The notes below the pieces were generated by a model that did no database searches, was not told the origin of the DNA, and was given only the letters and a program-made list of their open reading frames with translations. A DNA stretch of 64,000 nucleotides from Parasalinivibrio latis (lineage in GTDB: Bacteria > Pseudomonadota > Gammaproteobacteria > Enterobacterales > Vibrionaceae): NCBI RefSeq assembly GCF_036825535.1, contig NZ_CP098813.1:1674001-1738000 (forward strand), in the 5' to 3' direction. Within the stretch, counting starts at the first letter, position 1, and each line of letters begins with the position of its first letter. A program made the position numbers and the translations under genes. This document shows positions 51,711 through 62,268 of this stretch, piece after piece.

Positions 51711-53468
51711 TTATTTTGCGCTGGAAGCACTTTCTTGTGGCGGCTTAGGTATATTCGGCTTGTACCAAACGTTCTGGAAATCGAACCACCCCACGCCATT
51801 AACAGAGAGGTTCTGTAAATGGCTGTCAGGAATGAGCCCCAGCCATGTATGGCAAAGCGGAATCAAACAGCCTTGCTCGACCAGTTCAGCCCCTATCTCC
51901 ATCGCCGGGAATTCAATGTCTGCCTTTCCTCTCCACCATTCGATCCTTTTGGACAGCGTCTGGCTTTCAGGAGTAGTCAGGGCGCGCTCCACAAAACCCT
52001 GGTCGTAGAGCCAGGCCAGCAAGCTTTCTGAGCGCTTATAACCAAGGCTCATCCCGGACAACCAAAAATCAATTTTCTTTTCGTGCTTGCCGGTCATGAA
52101 ATCCGGGTAATCAAGCTCCACCAACTCAACCTCAACGGCATCGTTTTTCAGAAGTTGTACCACAGCATCAGCAATCACTCTGTGAAACGGGTTGTCCGAC
52201 TGGACAGCCATGGTGACATACGTGGGAGCCGGTGACTCAACTTCCTCGCATTCACCGCTGTGCATCCAGCCCGGTAACAGTCCATAGGCGTTTGCAATAC
52301 GATATTGCCCGGTTCCTTTGATCATGGCCTCACGTACAACAGCTGATGAACTGAGACGTGAACGAAAATAATCCGACCAGCGTTTATCCTTGCCGATACC
52401 CCACTGTTTGTTTACCAGCAAGAATGCACAACCTTCGTCCATTGTCATTCGCTGGGTCCGGGGTTGAGTGGAATCCTGTTTTACGGTGGCGGCGTTTTGG
52501 GGCTCAAGCATCAACGCAGGGTTTGCACGTACATGTCTCATCTTTTCATCGGCCAACGCCCAAATCTCCACCCGGTCAGTCAAAGCCCGGTAGCCAAAAT
52601 AGGTATCGTTGGCTTCAAGGATCAGCTTCTGTTCATCATTATGGGAAACCTTGTAAGGCCCGGTTCCAACAGGATACTGAGAAAATGTCGACGATCCGGC
52701 TGATGTGTGGGGGATGATTAATGCTTGAACTGACGTCAGTAGAACCGGGAAGTGGAAATCATCCGTGTTGAGCTCAAAATCAATGGTGTTGGGTGCCACA
52801 CAGATAATACGATCAATATGACGGAGGAGAGATCCCCGGCGCAACCCTTCAAAAGTGTAAATGACATCACTGGAATCCAGGAGCTTTCCATCATGGAACC
52901 GGACTGCTGGACGTAAATAAAAACGCCACCTTTGTGGCGAGATCATTTCCCAGCTATGCGCCAAATCACCTTCCAGTTCTTCAGTCATCTCGTTCAGTTT
53001 TACCAGCCCGTTGAATATCTGCCGGACAAGGTGACATTCAGACCGCCTCAGTGGCTTGGTAGGGTTGAGTGTTGGAAAGCTGCGGTAATAAGGAAGGCGA
53101 ATAACTTGTTTACCGTCCAGGGTTGTCGCCCCTAACAATTCTTCAACCAACCTCGCCAGCTGAGAGACATCGTTGTTAAGGGATGTAAGTGCGTCCTCAA
53201 GTTTGCCGTCAAGTATCAGCTCGCGAACGCGATCATTCCTTAATTGTGACTCAGATCGGGTGAAAGCGAGCAGGGAAAGCTTCCCTCGGCCAATAGATGG
53301 TGTCCAGGTCAGCCAACCCTGTTCTTCCATTTTCCCAAGTACCATCCGCGCATTACGCCGGGTGCAACAAAGAACGTCGGAAATTTCCTGGAGTGTGGTT
53401 TCTGCCCTTTTACCTTCGAACTGCTGGTAAAGTTTCCCGAACTGTGACTGTAAACGCTTACCGCTCAT
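51711..53468 (-). CDS. sgrR: SgrR family transcriptional regulator
   Basis: 585 residues: an N-terminal winged helix-turn-helix (TTLQEISDVLCCTRRNARMV, about 20-60) fused to a periplasmic-binding-protein-like domain of the SBP_bac_5 type (LVRQIFNGLVKLNE, FYLRPAVRFHDGKLLDSSDV). In E. coli SgrR senses glucose-phosphate stress and activates the sRNA SgrS. I found no SgrS-like sequence in the adjacent region. It is divergent from the HD-GYP gene. Confidence 0.9.
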   Translation of the reverse strand: MSGKRLQSQFGKLYQQFEGKRAETTLQEISDVLCCTRRNARMVLGKMEEQGWLTWTPSIGRGKLSLLAFTRSESQLRNDRVRELILDGKLEDALTSLNNDVSQLARLVEELLGATTLDGKQVIRLPYYRSFPTLNPTKPLRRSECHLVRQIFNGLVKLNEMTEELEGDLAHSWEMISPQRWRFYLRPAVRFHDGKLLDSSDVIYTFEGLRRGSLLRHIDRIICVAPNTIDFELNTDDFHFPVLLTSVQALIIPHTSAGSSTFSQYPVGTGPYKVSHNDEQKLILEANDTYFGYRALTDRVEIWALADEKMRHVRANPALMLEPQNAATVKQDSTQPRTQRMTMDEGCAFLLVNKQWGIGKDKRWSDYFRSRLSSSAVVREAMIKGTGQYRIANAYGLLPGWMHSGECEEVESPAPTYVTMAVQSDNPFHRVIADAVVQLLKNDAVEVELVELDYPDFMTGKHEKKIDFWLSGMSLGYKRSESLLAWLYDQGFVERALTTPESQTLSKRIEWWRGKADIEFPAMEIGAELVEQGCLIPLCHTWLGLIPDSHLQNLSVNGVGWFDFQNVWYKPNIPKPPQESASSAK

Positions 53469-53786
53469 TTTTTATCGCCTGGATTTGAGTAACCACTAAT
53501 CTTATCTTACACGTTATTGATATCACAGCAGGTTTATCTTTCACGCCGTCAATAACACAGCTCATTTTATTCCCTGAGTACATGTATGTAACCCATCCCA
53601 TATTCACAGCGCACAGTAATCAAATTTTTCCTGGGAATATTCGATTTTTTCTCTCTATTTGGCTTCAATTAGATAGTAATGTATCTAAAACAACACGATA
53701 GTTTTATAAACGTAAATGCTAATGTACAACAAGAATTAAGACATAGCATTTCCCCACAAACCGGCTTTAAAGAGTTAAACATACAC
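53469..53786. other. Divergent region between sgrR and the HD-GYP gene
   Basis: About 320 bases, AT-rich, presumably containing both promoters. The HD-GYP frame is open back to 53679, but the residues before 53787 do not match the family. No sRNA such as SgrS and no clear operator was recognised. Confidence 0.4.
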
Positions 53787-54977
53787 ATGCTGGAAAAAGT
53801 CAGTATTGAGCACGTCACAATTGGGATGTACATCGAGCAAATTCAGGCTAACAACACCAGAACCAAAATGAAAAAACCTGGATTTATTCGGCGTTCAGAG
53901 ACCATCGACAGTCTTAAACGAAAAGGCGTTGAATTTGTCTGGATAAACAGTGAAGCCATCGATCAAGACATCAAGGTTGAGCATGGAGCAGCTGCAGCTA
54001 ACGAATCACATACAGAATCGAAGCCACCTTCCGGCCACTCAATCAATGTTAAAGACATATCCATTGCGGAGCAGTTAGTCGAAATATCGAAAAAGCGTAT
54101 CCAGAAGCTGCTTGATGACATTTACTCTAACCAACCTATCGATATTCAGCCAATTTCTGATTTGGGTTCAGATATTGTTGATAATATTTTCAACCGGCCT
54201 GAAGCGGTGCACTGGGTATCAGCCATAAGAAATAAAAGTGATTACCTGATGGAGCATTCACTTAATGTATCCATTCATTTAGTTAATTTCGGACGTTACT
54301 TAGGGTTCGACCAACAGACTTTGCAAGACCTTGCAATAGGTGGAATAGTTCACGACGTGGGTAAGATCTTGGTGAAAGATGAGGTGCTTAACAAGCCCGG
54401 CAAACTGACGCCAGAAGAGTTTGACCATATGAAACTCCATCAAGTGTTTTCACAACCTGTTCTTGAGAGTATCGAAGGTCTTCCTGAAATAAGCCGTATG
54501 GTCAGTTTGATGCACCATGAAAAACTGGATGGAACCGGCTATCCCAATGGGCTCAAAGGTGATGATCTGCCCCTTGTTGGCCGTATGAGTTGTATCGTAG
54601 ACATCTACGATGCTCTCACTGCCGAGCGCTGCTACAAGGTTGCAATGTCTCCCTCTGAAGCGTTTAAGATCATGATGTCACTGACACCGTTCCATCTTGA
54701 TAAAGATCTCCTGAAAAAATTCATTATGTGTGTAGGGTTTTACCCGATTGGCAGCTTGGTGGAACTTTCAAACGGGAAAATAGGCTTTATTTGGGAAAGT
54801 GATTCCGCTGACTTAACAACCCCCGTCGTGAAAACATTTTTTTCTGCACGGGAACAGAGCTACCGAAAAGTTGAGTACATCTGCCTAAAAAAACGGCGGG
54901 ACATTAAAATTGTCCGTTCTGTTTCGGAAAGCAAGATAGGGGTAGATTTCTCAAAGTTCCGCAGTGTTTCGACGTAG
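53787..54977 (+). CDS. HD-GYP domain c-di-GMP phosphodiesterase with DUF3391
   Basis: 396 residues. The N-terminal DUF3391 region starts MLEKVSIEHVTIGMYIEQI. The HD-GYP domain has HSLNVSIHLVNFGRYLG, the metal motif GIVHDVGKILV, HHEKLDGTGYP and the VGRMSCIVDIYDALTAERCY stretch, so all key residues are present and activity is likely. Such enzymes hydrolyse c-di-GMP to pGpG or GMP. I chose the ATG at 53787 by family alignment; its ribosome-binding site is poor. The pel genes, whose product depends on c-di-GMP, start about 1 kb downstream. Confidence 0.9.
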   Translation: MLEKVSIEHVTIGMYIEQIQANNTRTKMKKPGFIRRSETIDSLKRKGVEFVWINSEAIDQDIKVEHGAAAANESHTESKPPSGHSINVKDISIAEQLVEISKKRIQKLLDDIYSNQPIDIQPISDLGSDIVDNIFNRPEAVHWVSAIRNKSDYLMEHSLNVSIHLVNFGRYLGFDQQTLQDLAIGGIVHDVGKILVKDEVLNKPGKLTPEEFDHMKLHQVFSQPVLESIEGLPEISRMVSLMHHEKLDGTGYPNGLKGDDLPLVGRMSCIVDIYDALTAERCYKVAMSPSEAFKIMMSLTPFHLDKDLLKKFIMCVGFYPIGSLVELSNGKIGFIWESDSADLTTPVVKTFFSAREQSYRKVEYICLKKRRDIKIVRSVSESKIGVDFSKFRSVST

Positions 54978-55094
54978 CATATAGGAAAGCATGTTCCCTG
55001 CCTTTTCATAGTTCACAAAAAGTTACTGGATATTGGCTGCCGTTTTCCTATAATCCGCAGCCAAACCAATCCCATCTCCTACAGGAGCTTCAAC

Positions 55095-55514
55095 ATGAAA
55101 GTATGTGGCGTGGAAATACTCCATACTCAGGTAAACATCTGTCTGCTTACAGGCGAGAACGGTCTTTTTGACATTCCTGACTGTCGCACGCGAATGATTA
55201 CTGTTAAAAATCCACACGATACTGAAGAACTCCGTAAGTTCCAGCGCACCATGGCAAAGTTGGCAGAAGACTATAAGGTTGAAAAGTTTGCCATTCGTTC
55301 ACGCCCAACCAAAGGTAAATTCGCTGGTACGGCGGAAAGCTTTAAACTTGAAGCGGCACTTCAGCTGATCAGCGAGGTTAACGTTGAAGTCGTAGACTCT
55401 CAGGCTGTTCAAACTGCGGTTAAGAAAACCATGCCTAAGCTGGACCTGAAAACCATTGGCCTGAAGAAATTTCAACAATCTGCGTTGGAAACGGCCTTTG
55501 CTGCACTTGCCTGA
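55095..55514 (+). CDS. DUF3010 family protein
   Basis: 139 residues beginning KVCGVEILHTQVNICLLTGE, the pattern of DUF3010 proteins known from vibrios and relatives. It may adopt an RNase H-like fold, judging from the VCGVEI start, but this is a guess and the function is unknown. AGGAG lies 9 bases before the ATG. It is monocistronic with its own terminator. Confidence 0.85.
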   Translation: MKVCGVEILHTQVNICLLTGENGLFDIPDCRTRMITVKNPHDTEELRKFQRTMAKLAEDYKVEKFAIRSRPTKGKFAGTAESFKLEAALQLISEVNVEVVDSQAVQTAVKKTMPKLDLKTIGLKKFQQSALETAFAALA

Positions 55515-55529
55515 TTTGTACTGATTTCA

Positions 55530-55554
55530 ATGCCGGGATCTGATCTCCCGGCAT
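55530..55554 (+). terminator. Hairpin after the DUF3010 gene
   Basis: 9-bp stem ATGCCGGGA/TCCCGGCAT with a 7-base loop, 16 bases after the stop codon; only a short pyrimidine stretch follows. Confidence 0.75.
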
Positions 55555-55648
55555 CTCCTCACTTCTCCTTTGCCAAGCTATCAGGCTCTTTTTCAAACTA
55601 TATTTGTGTGATATATTTCGCCATTGAATTGCAACGCAGTGTAATCAT

Positions 55649-55855
55649 ATGAAATACAACTTATCTCTGCTTGACCCGGAAACAAAATTCGACATTGAAC
55701 TGGATAAACAAGCTTCATTTGCCGTTTGGAAAGTGAAGCATGGCCTTGCTCCCGTCGAATCTCTCTCCCAAGCACGGGATGGGTTTCAGGACCCCCGCCA
55801 TAAGTCGGTCTTTGATGAGAGCGTAACCAAGTATCGCTCTGTTATGAGTATCTAA
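55649..55855 (+). CDS. Small protein of unknown function upstream of pelA
   Basis: 68 residues, hydrophilic, without signal peptide: MKYNLSLLDPETKFDIELDK, then ASFAVWKVKHGLAPVESLSQ. The composition is protein-like, but I recognise no family and there is no clear ribosome-binding site. It ends about 100 bases before pelA and could belong to the same transcript. Confidence 0.55.
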   Translation: MKYNLSLLDPETKFDIELDKQASFAVWKVKHGLAPVESLSQARDGFQDPRHKSVFDESVTKYRSVMSI

Positions 55856-55953
55856 CTCACCTAATTCACTGAACATTCAGTGTATTAATCTTCTGAGTTC
55901 ACGTGAATTCGGAATGGCTTTTTATTTTCTTTTTCCAGAGGTTCAAGATTCCC

Positions 55954-58668
55954 ATGCGCTTGATTGGTTTGGTGTTGCTCCTTATTTCGAACACTGTTCT
56001 GGCCAGGACGCCTTCAATCGCCTTCTACTACGGACAAATTGACTCCGTAAGGGAATTGCTCACCTACGACAGGGTCGTTTTGCCGCCTGACGCTATTACT
56101 TCGCGACAACTTTCCATGCTGCATGATGGGGGCGTTAAAGTTTTTGCTTACCTGAGTGTTGGGGAATACGAGGGAGGAACACTTCCGGACAATCTTCTGG
56201 AAGCGCAAAAGCACACCAATACTGGCTGGAACAGCAAGGTGATGGACCTTACCTCTCAACAGTGGCAAAAGTTCCTGGCGAACCGGGCTTCAGACTATGC
56301 CAAAAGACACTTCGACGGACTTTTTCTGGACACTTTGGACAGCTACTCATCTTGGGCAACACAAAATATGTTGCTCGAGCAGGAGAAAGCGCTGGTCACC
56401 ACGATAGGGAAAATAAAATCAGTCAGTGGTAACAAACCACTTATCCTCAACCGGGGTTTTAACGTTGTCCCTAAACTTGGGTTCAAACCCTATGCGGTTG
56501 CGGCGGAGTCGCTTTACCATGGTTACAATGCCAATACCGGAAAATATTACACTGTCTCTGAATCCGATACGGCATGGCTGGTAAACAAGCTTAACGGAAT
56601 AAAAAAACTGGGATCCGAAGTCATTGCCATCGATTATATCCCAGCATCTGAACGTAAAAATCAGGTTTCTGATGCTAAACGCATCCTTAAGCTTGGGTAC
56701 ACCCCCTATGTCAGTGACGGTCTGCTAAACCAGTTTGGCGTTAGCACAGTAACCCCGGTTGCCCGCCGTGTTCTGGGGTTTTACGACAGTCGCTACAGCA
56801 CAATGACCACATCTTCGTGTCACCGGATGTTGGCAACAGCCATCGAGTACCAGGGTTACATTCCGGAATGCCGTGATGTTCGTGCACTTGACTTCACTCA
56901 TCTCGACAATACCCGTTACGCATCGTCAGCACTGTGGCTTGACGCCCGTACCTATAACGAGGTGCCAAAGCTCGTAGAATGGATTGACCGTTCAGTGGGT
57001 GAACTTCCCTTGGTTTTTTTCTACGATTTGCCTTCCAACGGCGAAATCCTTGAAAAGCTGGGTATTAGCCGTAGCAAAGAGTTAACCGGCACATTAAAAG
57101 TCATTGAAGGCAAAAAGCGTTTAGAGGGTCACTACCCTCTTCCCTCCGCAGCTTTTGACCCTTTGACTGCATATCAGGTCACCACGCCCGGAGCTAAAGT
57201 ACTCATTCAAGTCTCTGACAGCACCGGTAACAAAAGCGACCTGATGTTTAAAACATCGTGGGGTGGCGCTGTACTGGCCCCGTTGCCTGTCCTGACGCTG
57301 GCTAACGGCAAAGAGGCGTGGCTTATCGACCCATTCAAAACAATCGATGCGCTGATGCCTTTACCTGTTATACCGGCACCCGACGTCACCACAGAGTCCG
57401 GCCGCAGGATCTTTACATCCCATATCGATGGAGATGGTTTTCCGTCTAAAGCCTGGATGCCAGGAAAGCCTTACTCTGCAGAGCCTATTCTTGAAGGCGT
57501 ACTGAAGAAATACAATGTTCCCCACACCGTTTCAGTGATAGAAGGTGAAGTGGGCCCAGACGGGATGTACCCCAAAGAAAGCCCTGCAATGGAAGCTATT
57601 GCACGCAAGATGTTTGCCCTGCCAAATGTCGAAATCGCTTCTCACACATTCAGCCACCCTTTTTTCTGGGACGACCGGATAAAAGCCAAAGATAAACAGT
57701 ATGGCGACTCCTTGCCGATACCGGGATATAAACTGGATTACACCCGGGAGATAGATGGCACAGTTAATTACATAAACAAAGAACTGGCACCAAAAGGAAA
57801 AAAGGTTGTCATATTGCTGTGGTCAGGAACAGCAGACCCAATTGAAAGTATGGTACGCAGGGTTTCCAACCTTGGCTTACTCAACGTCAACGGGGGTAAT
57901 ACCTATGTGGTCAAAGGTGACGACAGTCTGACACAAGTCTCACCAACCATTGCCTGGTACCCTTCTGCAGTTCAGGTGTATGCGCCGGTAATCAATGAAA
58001 ACCTGTATACCAACCTCTGGACGGAACACCATGATGGGTTTGGCCGGGCAAAAGAAACATTCGAGCTGCTTGGCGAGCCACGCCGTCTGAAGCCTGTATC
58101 CATCTATTACCACATGTATTCCGGCGTATATCCGACATCGCTTCACGCACTCCAAAGCCTGTATGACTGGTCGGCCAAACAACCGCTAATCCCTCTCCAC
58201 CTGAGCGACTATGCCAGAAGGGCGCGTAGACTTTACACCGTAGGTATCGGCCAGGATCTCGACGGAAAATGGGTAATCCACTCGGCCGGGGTTACAAACA
58301 TCCGTCTTCCTGACACACTTGGATACCCTACACGGGCTTCAAAAGGTATAGCCGGCTGGTCCAAAGGCCCGGATGGAAACTATATTCAACTCAGCCACCC
58401 GCAGGCAAAGTTGTCATTAACTCAAAAAGAAGAAAAATACCCACGCTTGGACAATGCGATGGGCATGACAGAGAAATGGGATCACAAGGACAAAAATATC
58501 CATTTCTCATTCAAAAGCTATGTGCCGTTTTCTATGACCCTGAAAAATGCTAACCAATGCAAATTGGTATCAAACAAGCCACTAAAGCGAAAAGTACTGA
58601 ATAAGCAAACTGTCGTTTATTCGTCAGCGGCTTCCGGGGTTTTCTCCGGAACACTCTCCTGCCGATAA
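55954..58668 (+). CDS. pelA: PelA, Pel polysaccharide hydrolase/deacetylase
   Basis: 904 residues with a signal peptide (MRLIGLVLLLISNTVLA). The N-terminal glycoside-hydrolase domain (GH166/GH114-like barrel) shows FAYLSVGEYEGG, DGLFLDTLDSY and VAAESLYHGYN, including the acidic residues expected for endo-galactosaminidase activity. A central domain follows, then a polysaccharide deacetylase with SHIDGDGF and IASHTFSHPFFW (the metal Asp and His residues). PelA trims and partly deacetylates Pel in the periplasm. I chose the ATG at 55954, directly before the signal peptide; AGAGG lies 12 bases upstream. It is the first gene of a pel operon. Confidence 0.94.
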   Translation: MRLIGLVLLLISNTVLARTPSIAFYYGQIDSVRELLTYDRVVLPPDAITSRQLSMLHDGGVKVFAYLSVGEYEGGTLPDNLLEAQKHTNTGWNSKVMDLTSQQWQKFLANRASDYAKRHFDGLFLDTLDSYSSWATQNMLLEQEKALVTTIGKIKSVSGNKPLILNRGFNVVPKLGFKPYAVAAESLYHGYNANTGKYYTVSESDTAWLVNKLNGIKKLGSEVIAIDYIPASERKNQVSDAKRILKLGYTPYVSDGLLNQFGVSTVTPVARRVLGFYDSRYSTMTTSSCHRMLATAIEYQGYIPECRDVRALDFTHLDNTRYASSALWLDARTYNEVPKLVEWIDRSVGELPLVFFYDLPSNGEILEKLGISRSKELTGTLKVIEGKKRLEGHYPLPSAAFDPLTAYQVTTPGAKVLIQVSDSTGNKSDLMFKTSWGGAVLAPLPVLTLANGKEAWLIDPFKTIDALMPLPVIPAPDVTTESGRRIFTSHIDGDGFPSKAWMPGKPYSAEPILEGVLKKYNVPHTVSVIEGEVGPDGMYPKESPAMEAIARKMFALPNVEIASHTFSHPFFWDDRIKAKDKQYGDSLPIPGYKLDYTREIDGTVNYINKELAPKGKKVVILLWSGTADPIESMVRRVSNLGLLNVNGGNTYVVKGDDSLTQVSPTIAWYPSAVQVYAPVINENLYTNLWTEHHDGFGRAKETFELLGEPRRLKPVSIYYHMYSGVYPTSLHALQSLYDWSAKQPLIPLHLSDYARRARRLYTVGIGQDLDGKWVIHSAGVTNIRLPDTLGYPTRASKGIAGWSKGPDGNYIQLSHPQAKLSLTQKEEKYPRLDNAMGMTEKWDHKDKNIHFSFKSYVPFSMTLKNANQCKLVSNKPLKRKVLNKQTVVYSSAASGVFSGTLSCR

Positions 58669-58679
58669 GGGACAGACAG

Positions 58680-61600
58680 ATGCAGCATCCAATCCCGAAA
58701 GCAACGGGGGAACGTCGCTCACGCGAAAAACACGTTCACCTTGTCAACAAACGCACCCTGGTTTCATTGACCATAGTGTCAATGTCAGCGCTATGGTTGG
58801 TTGCCCCCAGCAAAAGCAAGCTGATGAACCTTATCGAAAAGTCAGACTCACCGGAGGTGACTTCAGCCTTCCTGCGTCCTTTGTATGACAAGAACAAAGA
58901 AGACCCGGAAGTGATGCGTGAATTGGCCGAAAGCTATTTTGCAATGGGTGATTACGATAAGTCACTGGCCGTTCTGCATAAGATGCTTGAGCAAGATAAA
59001 AGCAATGACAAAGAAAAAACCTATGCTTTGTACGCAAAAGCGCTGATTCAGAAGGCCAACCTTAACGCACCGGGCTCTGAAACAGCCAGGAAAAAGCTGG
59101 CAGAATACCTGATCGCCGCATCACCTTCTTCACCTGCTTTTGCCAGGGAACTTGCCGATTTTTCTTTGCAACTTGGTATGCCTGCCCGCGCTTTATCATT
59201 ATTACTGCCATACCAAAACACGGCTATCACTTCACCGGAAGAAATCAAGCAACTGGCGCTGCAAAGTGGCAACTACCGCCAGGCAATCAGCATGGAGCAT
59301 CACTCTTACAACGCTGACCCAAGTCTCGCTAATCTCAAAAACCTTCTTTCAGTCTACATAAAAGCGAACGAATCAAAAGCCGGTCTGGCCTGGGTTGATT
59401 CCCACATTGCATCAATGCAATTGAATACCCCGACACTGAATGAGTTGGTCTATTTCGCCCACCAATCCGGTGAAGGTAATGCCATTTTCCGGTTCAGTTC
59501 GCTCAGAGCTGATCACTTCCCGGAATACACAAACCTCCTGGACGCGGCAAAATGGGCTCGAGCAACCGGCCATCATGCCCTCGCTGAACGCTACTTTGAG
59601 GACGCCCTTTCAAAGAAAAAGGAAAGAAGCACGGTCAAAGCACTGCATCAACTTTATTCGTGGCAAGGAGACATACCGGGTGCCCTGAAAATGAGCAAAG
59701 CACTAATGCAGATGTCGCCGACTTCTGAGGAGCTGCACCAGGGTATAAAGGAGGCTCAGGCCGTCTCCGACCTGCCGGCAGAAAGCCAGTTTTACCAGGC
59801 TCTCGCCCACAAAAATGAACTTAAGCATCAGGAATACCATGCCTGGATCGACTCGACTGAAAAAGCGTTTGGAACCGGTGAAGCAATTAAAGAAGTTTCT
59901 GATTTTCCAGAGTCAAGGCACAACCCAGTTCTTATTAGCCACCTTGCTCGCCTTTACGGATATCAAAGCCAGTGGGATGAAGTCGCGAAACTGTGGCCTG
60001 AAGCCATTAAAAGCGGCAACCCAACTCACGCAGAAAGATTACGTTATGCAGATGCTTTTATCGGCACAATGAACCCGGCTGGCGCACTAAGCGCATTAAC
60101 CGAAAAAACAGACTGGCAAGTTGCATCACCAGACTACTTGAACATGGTCTCAGAGCTGGCCTGGGAGACTGGAAACAGGGATTTGGCCGAACAAAGCCAG
60201 GACGCATTGTTACGGCGTAACGATACGGTAGTCAACACCTACCGGTACATGCGTACCCATAGCCCGGTCAATTTCAAGAAATTAGAAGACTACATCAAGC
60301 TTTACCGGCGCTCAGGTAACCTCGATGTGTTATTACAAATTGCAGAAGAGGCAAGAACGCAGGGAAACACAGAAGCATTTGACCGGTTGCTGAAAATTGC
60401 TATGGACAGCGGTAAAGAAACTTACCGCCTGATATACCTGGAAGCACTGGCTGATATCGACAATGGTAGACAGTTTCAGGCCAAAGTAAAATTAAAGCAG
60501 GTTCTGGCTGACAACCCGGTGTACGCGCCCGCCATTTCGGTATACATCTGGCAGGCCATTCTGTCAGGCGACCACAATCTTACCCAGGCTCTTTACGATA
60601 AATACAGTAAAAGCCTGGGTGACAATGATTCACTATGGCCGGTATTTGCCGGTGCGGCAGAATACCTAGGTTACACCGACGCAGCTGCTGCCTGGTTCGG
60701 AAAACTCCTGAAAGTTGAGCCAAACAGTGCAGAACTGCTGCTTGCCTACGCCAATTTGAAAGAGAAAAGTGGCGACAGTGACATGGCCTATCGTCTCCGC
60801 CTCTATGTCGCCAGCAAATTGACTGACAAACTGTTTGCCCTGCCTGACGGTCACGTTACCTACCGGTCTCTGGTATCCCTTTTTGCCGGAGCAGACCTCG
60901 CTGAAGAAATGACAAAGGACGCACTTCTCGATAAAGCAACCAGAGCGAGCGTTGCCCAATTAATCGGTTTCATCTCCCAAACCGGATCTGAATACCAGGT
61001 GCAACAAACATCGGCACAGTTTGACCGTCTGGGTTTCGCACCGGATACCGCTGAGCGGCTTTCTCTCGCGATCTCCTCTCATGACAAGCCCCTGGTGAAG
61101 TCACTTCTCAAACAGGTAGCGGGTCTGAGCCCTTCCGTCGAAATTGGGGGTTATCAGTCAATCGGGGAATCCGAGGAAGCGTGGAATTCCGGTCAAAGAA
61201 ATCTTGGCGCAACACCTTACCCTCAGTTGAACCAGGATATTCTCAAAGCATACGCTACCCTGCATCCCTATTTTGTCGAAGCGGTGAAAACCCGGTACAG
61301 CACCCGTACTGATTGGAACCAACAAGTTTTCGACTTTGAGTACTTTACACCATCAGAACGACTGGATCTCGGAGATACAAATAACTGGTACTGGAGCATG
61401 TCACAGCAGCATACTGCGCCGATGGCAAGCCTCAACAACAAGAAACTACCAGACCAAACTTCGTTTTCAGGTAAGTTCAGTTGGAACACGACAAACTTGA
61501 ATGCGTCTGTGGGTCTTTCCGCCACCACCGGAATCGGTGACACCCTGTTTGGCGTAACCGGGGATGCAGATTTCACAATTACTCCCGCGGTCTCCCTTTC

Positions 61601-62216
61601 TATTGATGCGGGTATCGGAGAGAAATCTGATTCCAGCAAACTGTTATCCGTGGCAGGAAAACAAAATCACATTCAATTGGGGTTAGGCCTGCATCCAACC
61701 AACCGGGAAAGCCTGTCACTTTCAACTCAAGTGAAACAGTACCAGACCCGTTTTGGCGATGATATTGGTACCGAATACAGCCTGTCCGCTACCGCATCAG
61801 AGCAGTTGTTTGCAGCAAACCCAGCCTGGCAGATCTATGGTTCATTTACTCGCCAAACCGTTGACTACAACAAAGGTACACCAGACGGCTTTAACCAATG
61901 GCTTAACAGTCCTGCCGGGGTAATTGGCAATTCAGCTTTTATCAGTGATGCCTACCAACGTATCGCAATTGGTCAACGCCTCGAAAACGGTGTACCCGGC
62001 CTGCCAGGGGCGACCGTCCCTGCCCCAAGGTACTGGCTTGACACATCTGTTGGTTATAACCCTTTGGAAAAGAAAACCGATTTTACATTGAGTGCCGGTA
62101 TCGGTATGCCGATTTTCGGCAGTGATGAATTGTCAATGACATCTGATTGGCAGACCACAGACCGTTCCGGTGGGGCGTCACTGGGTTTATCTGTAGGTTA
62201 CTCATTTAACTTCTGA
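58680..62216 (+). CDS. pelB: PelB, outer-membrane export porin with TPR scaffold
   Basis: 1178 residues, close to the Pseudomonas length. The N-terminus holds a membrane anchor (TLVSLTIVSMSALWLVAP); residues about 55-850 are TPR-like helical repeats (for example ELAESYFAMGDYDKSLAVLH); the last about 300 residues are a beta-barrel ending GGASLGLSVGYSFNF with terminal Phe. PelB guides Pel through the periplasm and out through the outer membrane. AAGGGA lies before the ATG, 11 bases after the pelA stop codon. Confidence 0.94.
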   Translation: MQHPIPKATGERRSREKHVHLVNKRTLVSLTIVSMSALWLVAPSKSKLMNLIEKSDSPEVTSAFLRPLYDKNKEDPEVMRELAESYFAMGDYDKSLAVLHKMLEQDKSNDKEKTYALYAKALIQKANLNAPGSETARKKLAEYLIAASPSSPAFARELADFSLQLGMPARALSLLLPYQNTAITSPEEIKQLALQSGNYRQAISMEHHSYNADPSLANLKNLLSVYIKANESKAGLAWVDSHIASMQLNTPTLNELVYFAHQSGEGNAIFRFSSLRADHFPEYTNLLDAAKWARATGHHALAERYFEDALSKKKERSTVKALHQLYSWQGDIPGALKMSKALMQMSPTSEELHQGIKEAQAVSDLPAESQFYQALAHKNELKHQEYHAWIDSTEKAFGTGEAIKEVSDFPESRHNPVLISHLARLYGYQSQWDEVAKLWPEAIKSGNPTHAERLRYADAFIGTMNPAGALSALTEKTDWQVASPDYLNMVSELAWETGNRDLAEQSQDALLRRNDTVVNTYRYMRTHSPVNFKKLEDYIKLYRRSGNLDVLLQIAEEARTQGNTEAFDRLLKIAMDSGKETYRLIYLEALADIDNGRQFQAKVKLKQVLADNPVYAPAISVYIWQAILSGDHNLTQALYDKYSKSLGDNDSLWPVFAGAAEYLGYTDAAAAWFGKLLKVEPNSAELLLAYANLKEKSGDSDMAYRLRLYVASKLTDKLFALPDGHVTYRSLVSLFAGADLAEEMTKDALLDKATRASVAQLIGFISQTGSEYQVQQTSAQFDRLGFAPDTAERLSLAISSHDKPLVKSLLKQVAGLSPSVEIGGYQSIGESEEAWNSGQRNLGATPYPQLNQDILKAYATLHPYFVEAVKTRYSTRTDWNQQVFDFEYFTPSERLDLGDTNNWYWSMSQQHTAPMASLNNKKLPDQTSFSGKFSWNTTNLNASVGLSATTGIGDTLFGVTGDADFTITPAVSLSIDAGIGEKSDSSKLLSVAGKQNHIQLGLGLHPTNRESLSLSTQVKQYQTRFGDDIGTEYSLSATASEQLFAANPAWQIYGSFTRQTVDYNKGTPDGFNQWLNSPAGVIGNSAFISDAYQRIAIGQRLENGVPGLPGATVPAPRYWLDTSVGYNPLEKKTDFTLSAGIGMPIFGSDELSMTSDWQTTDRSGGASLGLSVGYSFNF

Positions 62217-62268
62217 TTCTTCAAATATGTCAACACACCTGGCGTCACCAGGTTTATGAGGAAATTGT

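Noticed and set aside
53469..53786. Possible SgrS small RNA beside sgrR
   Set aside because: I looked for the SgrS seed region and a terminator hairpin and found neither.
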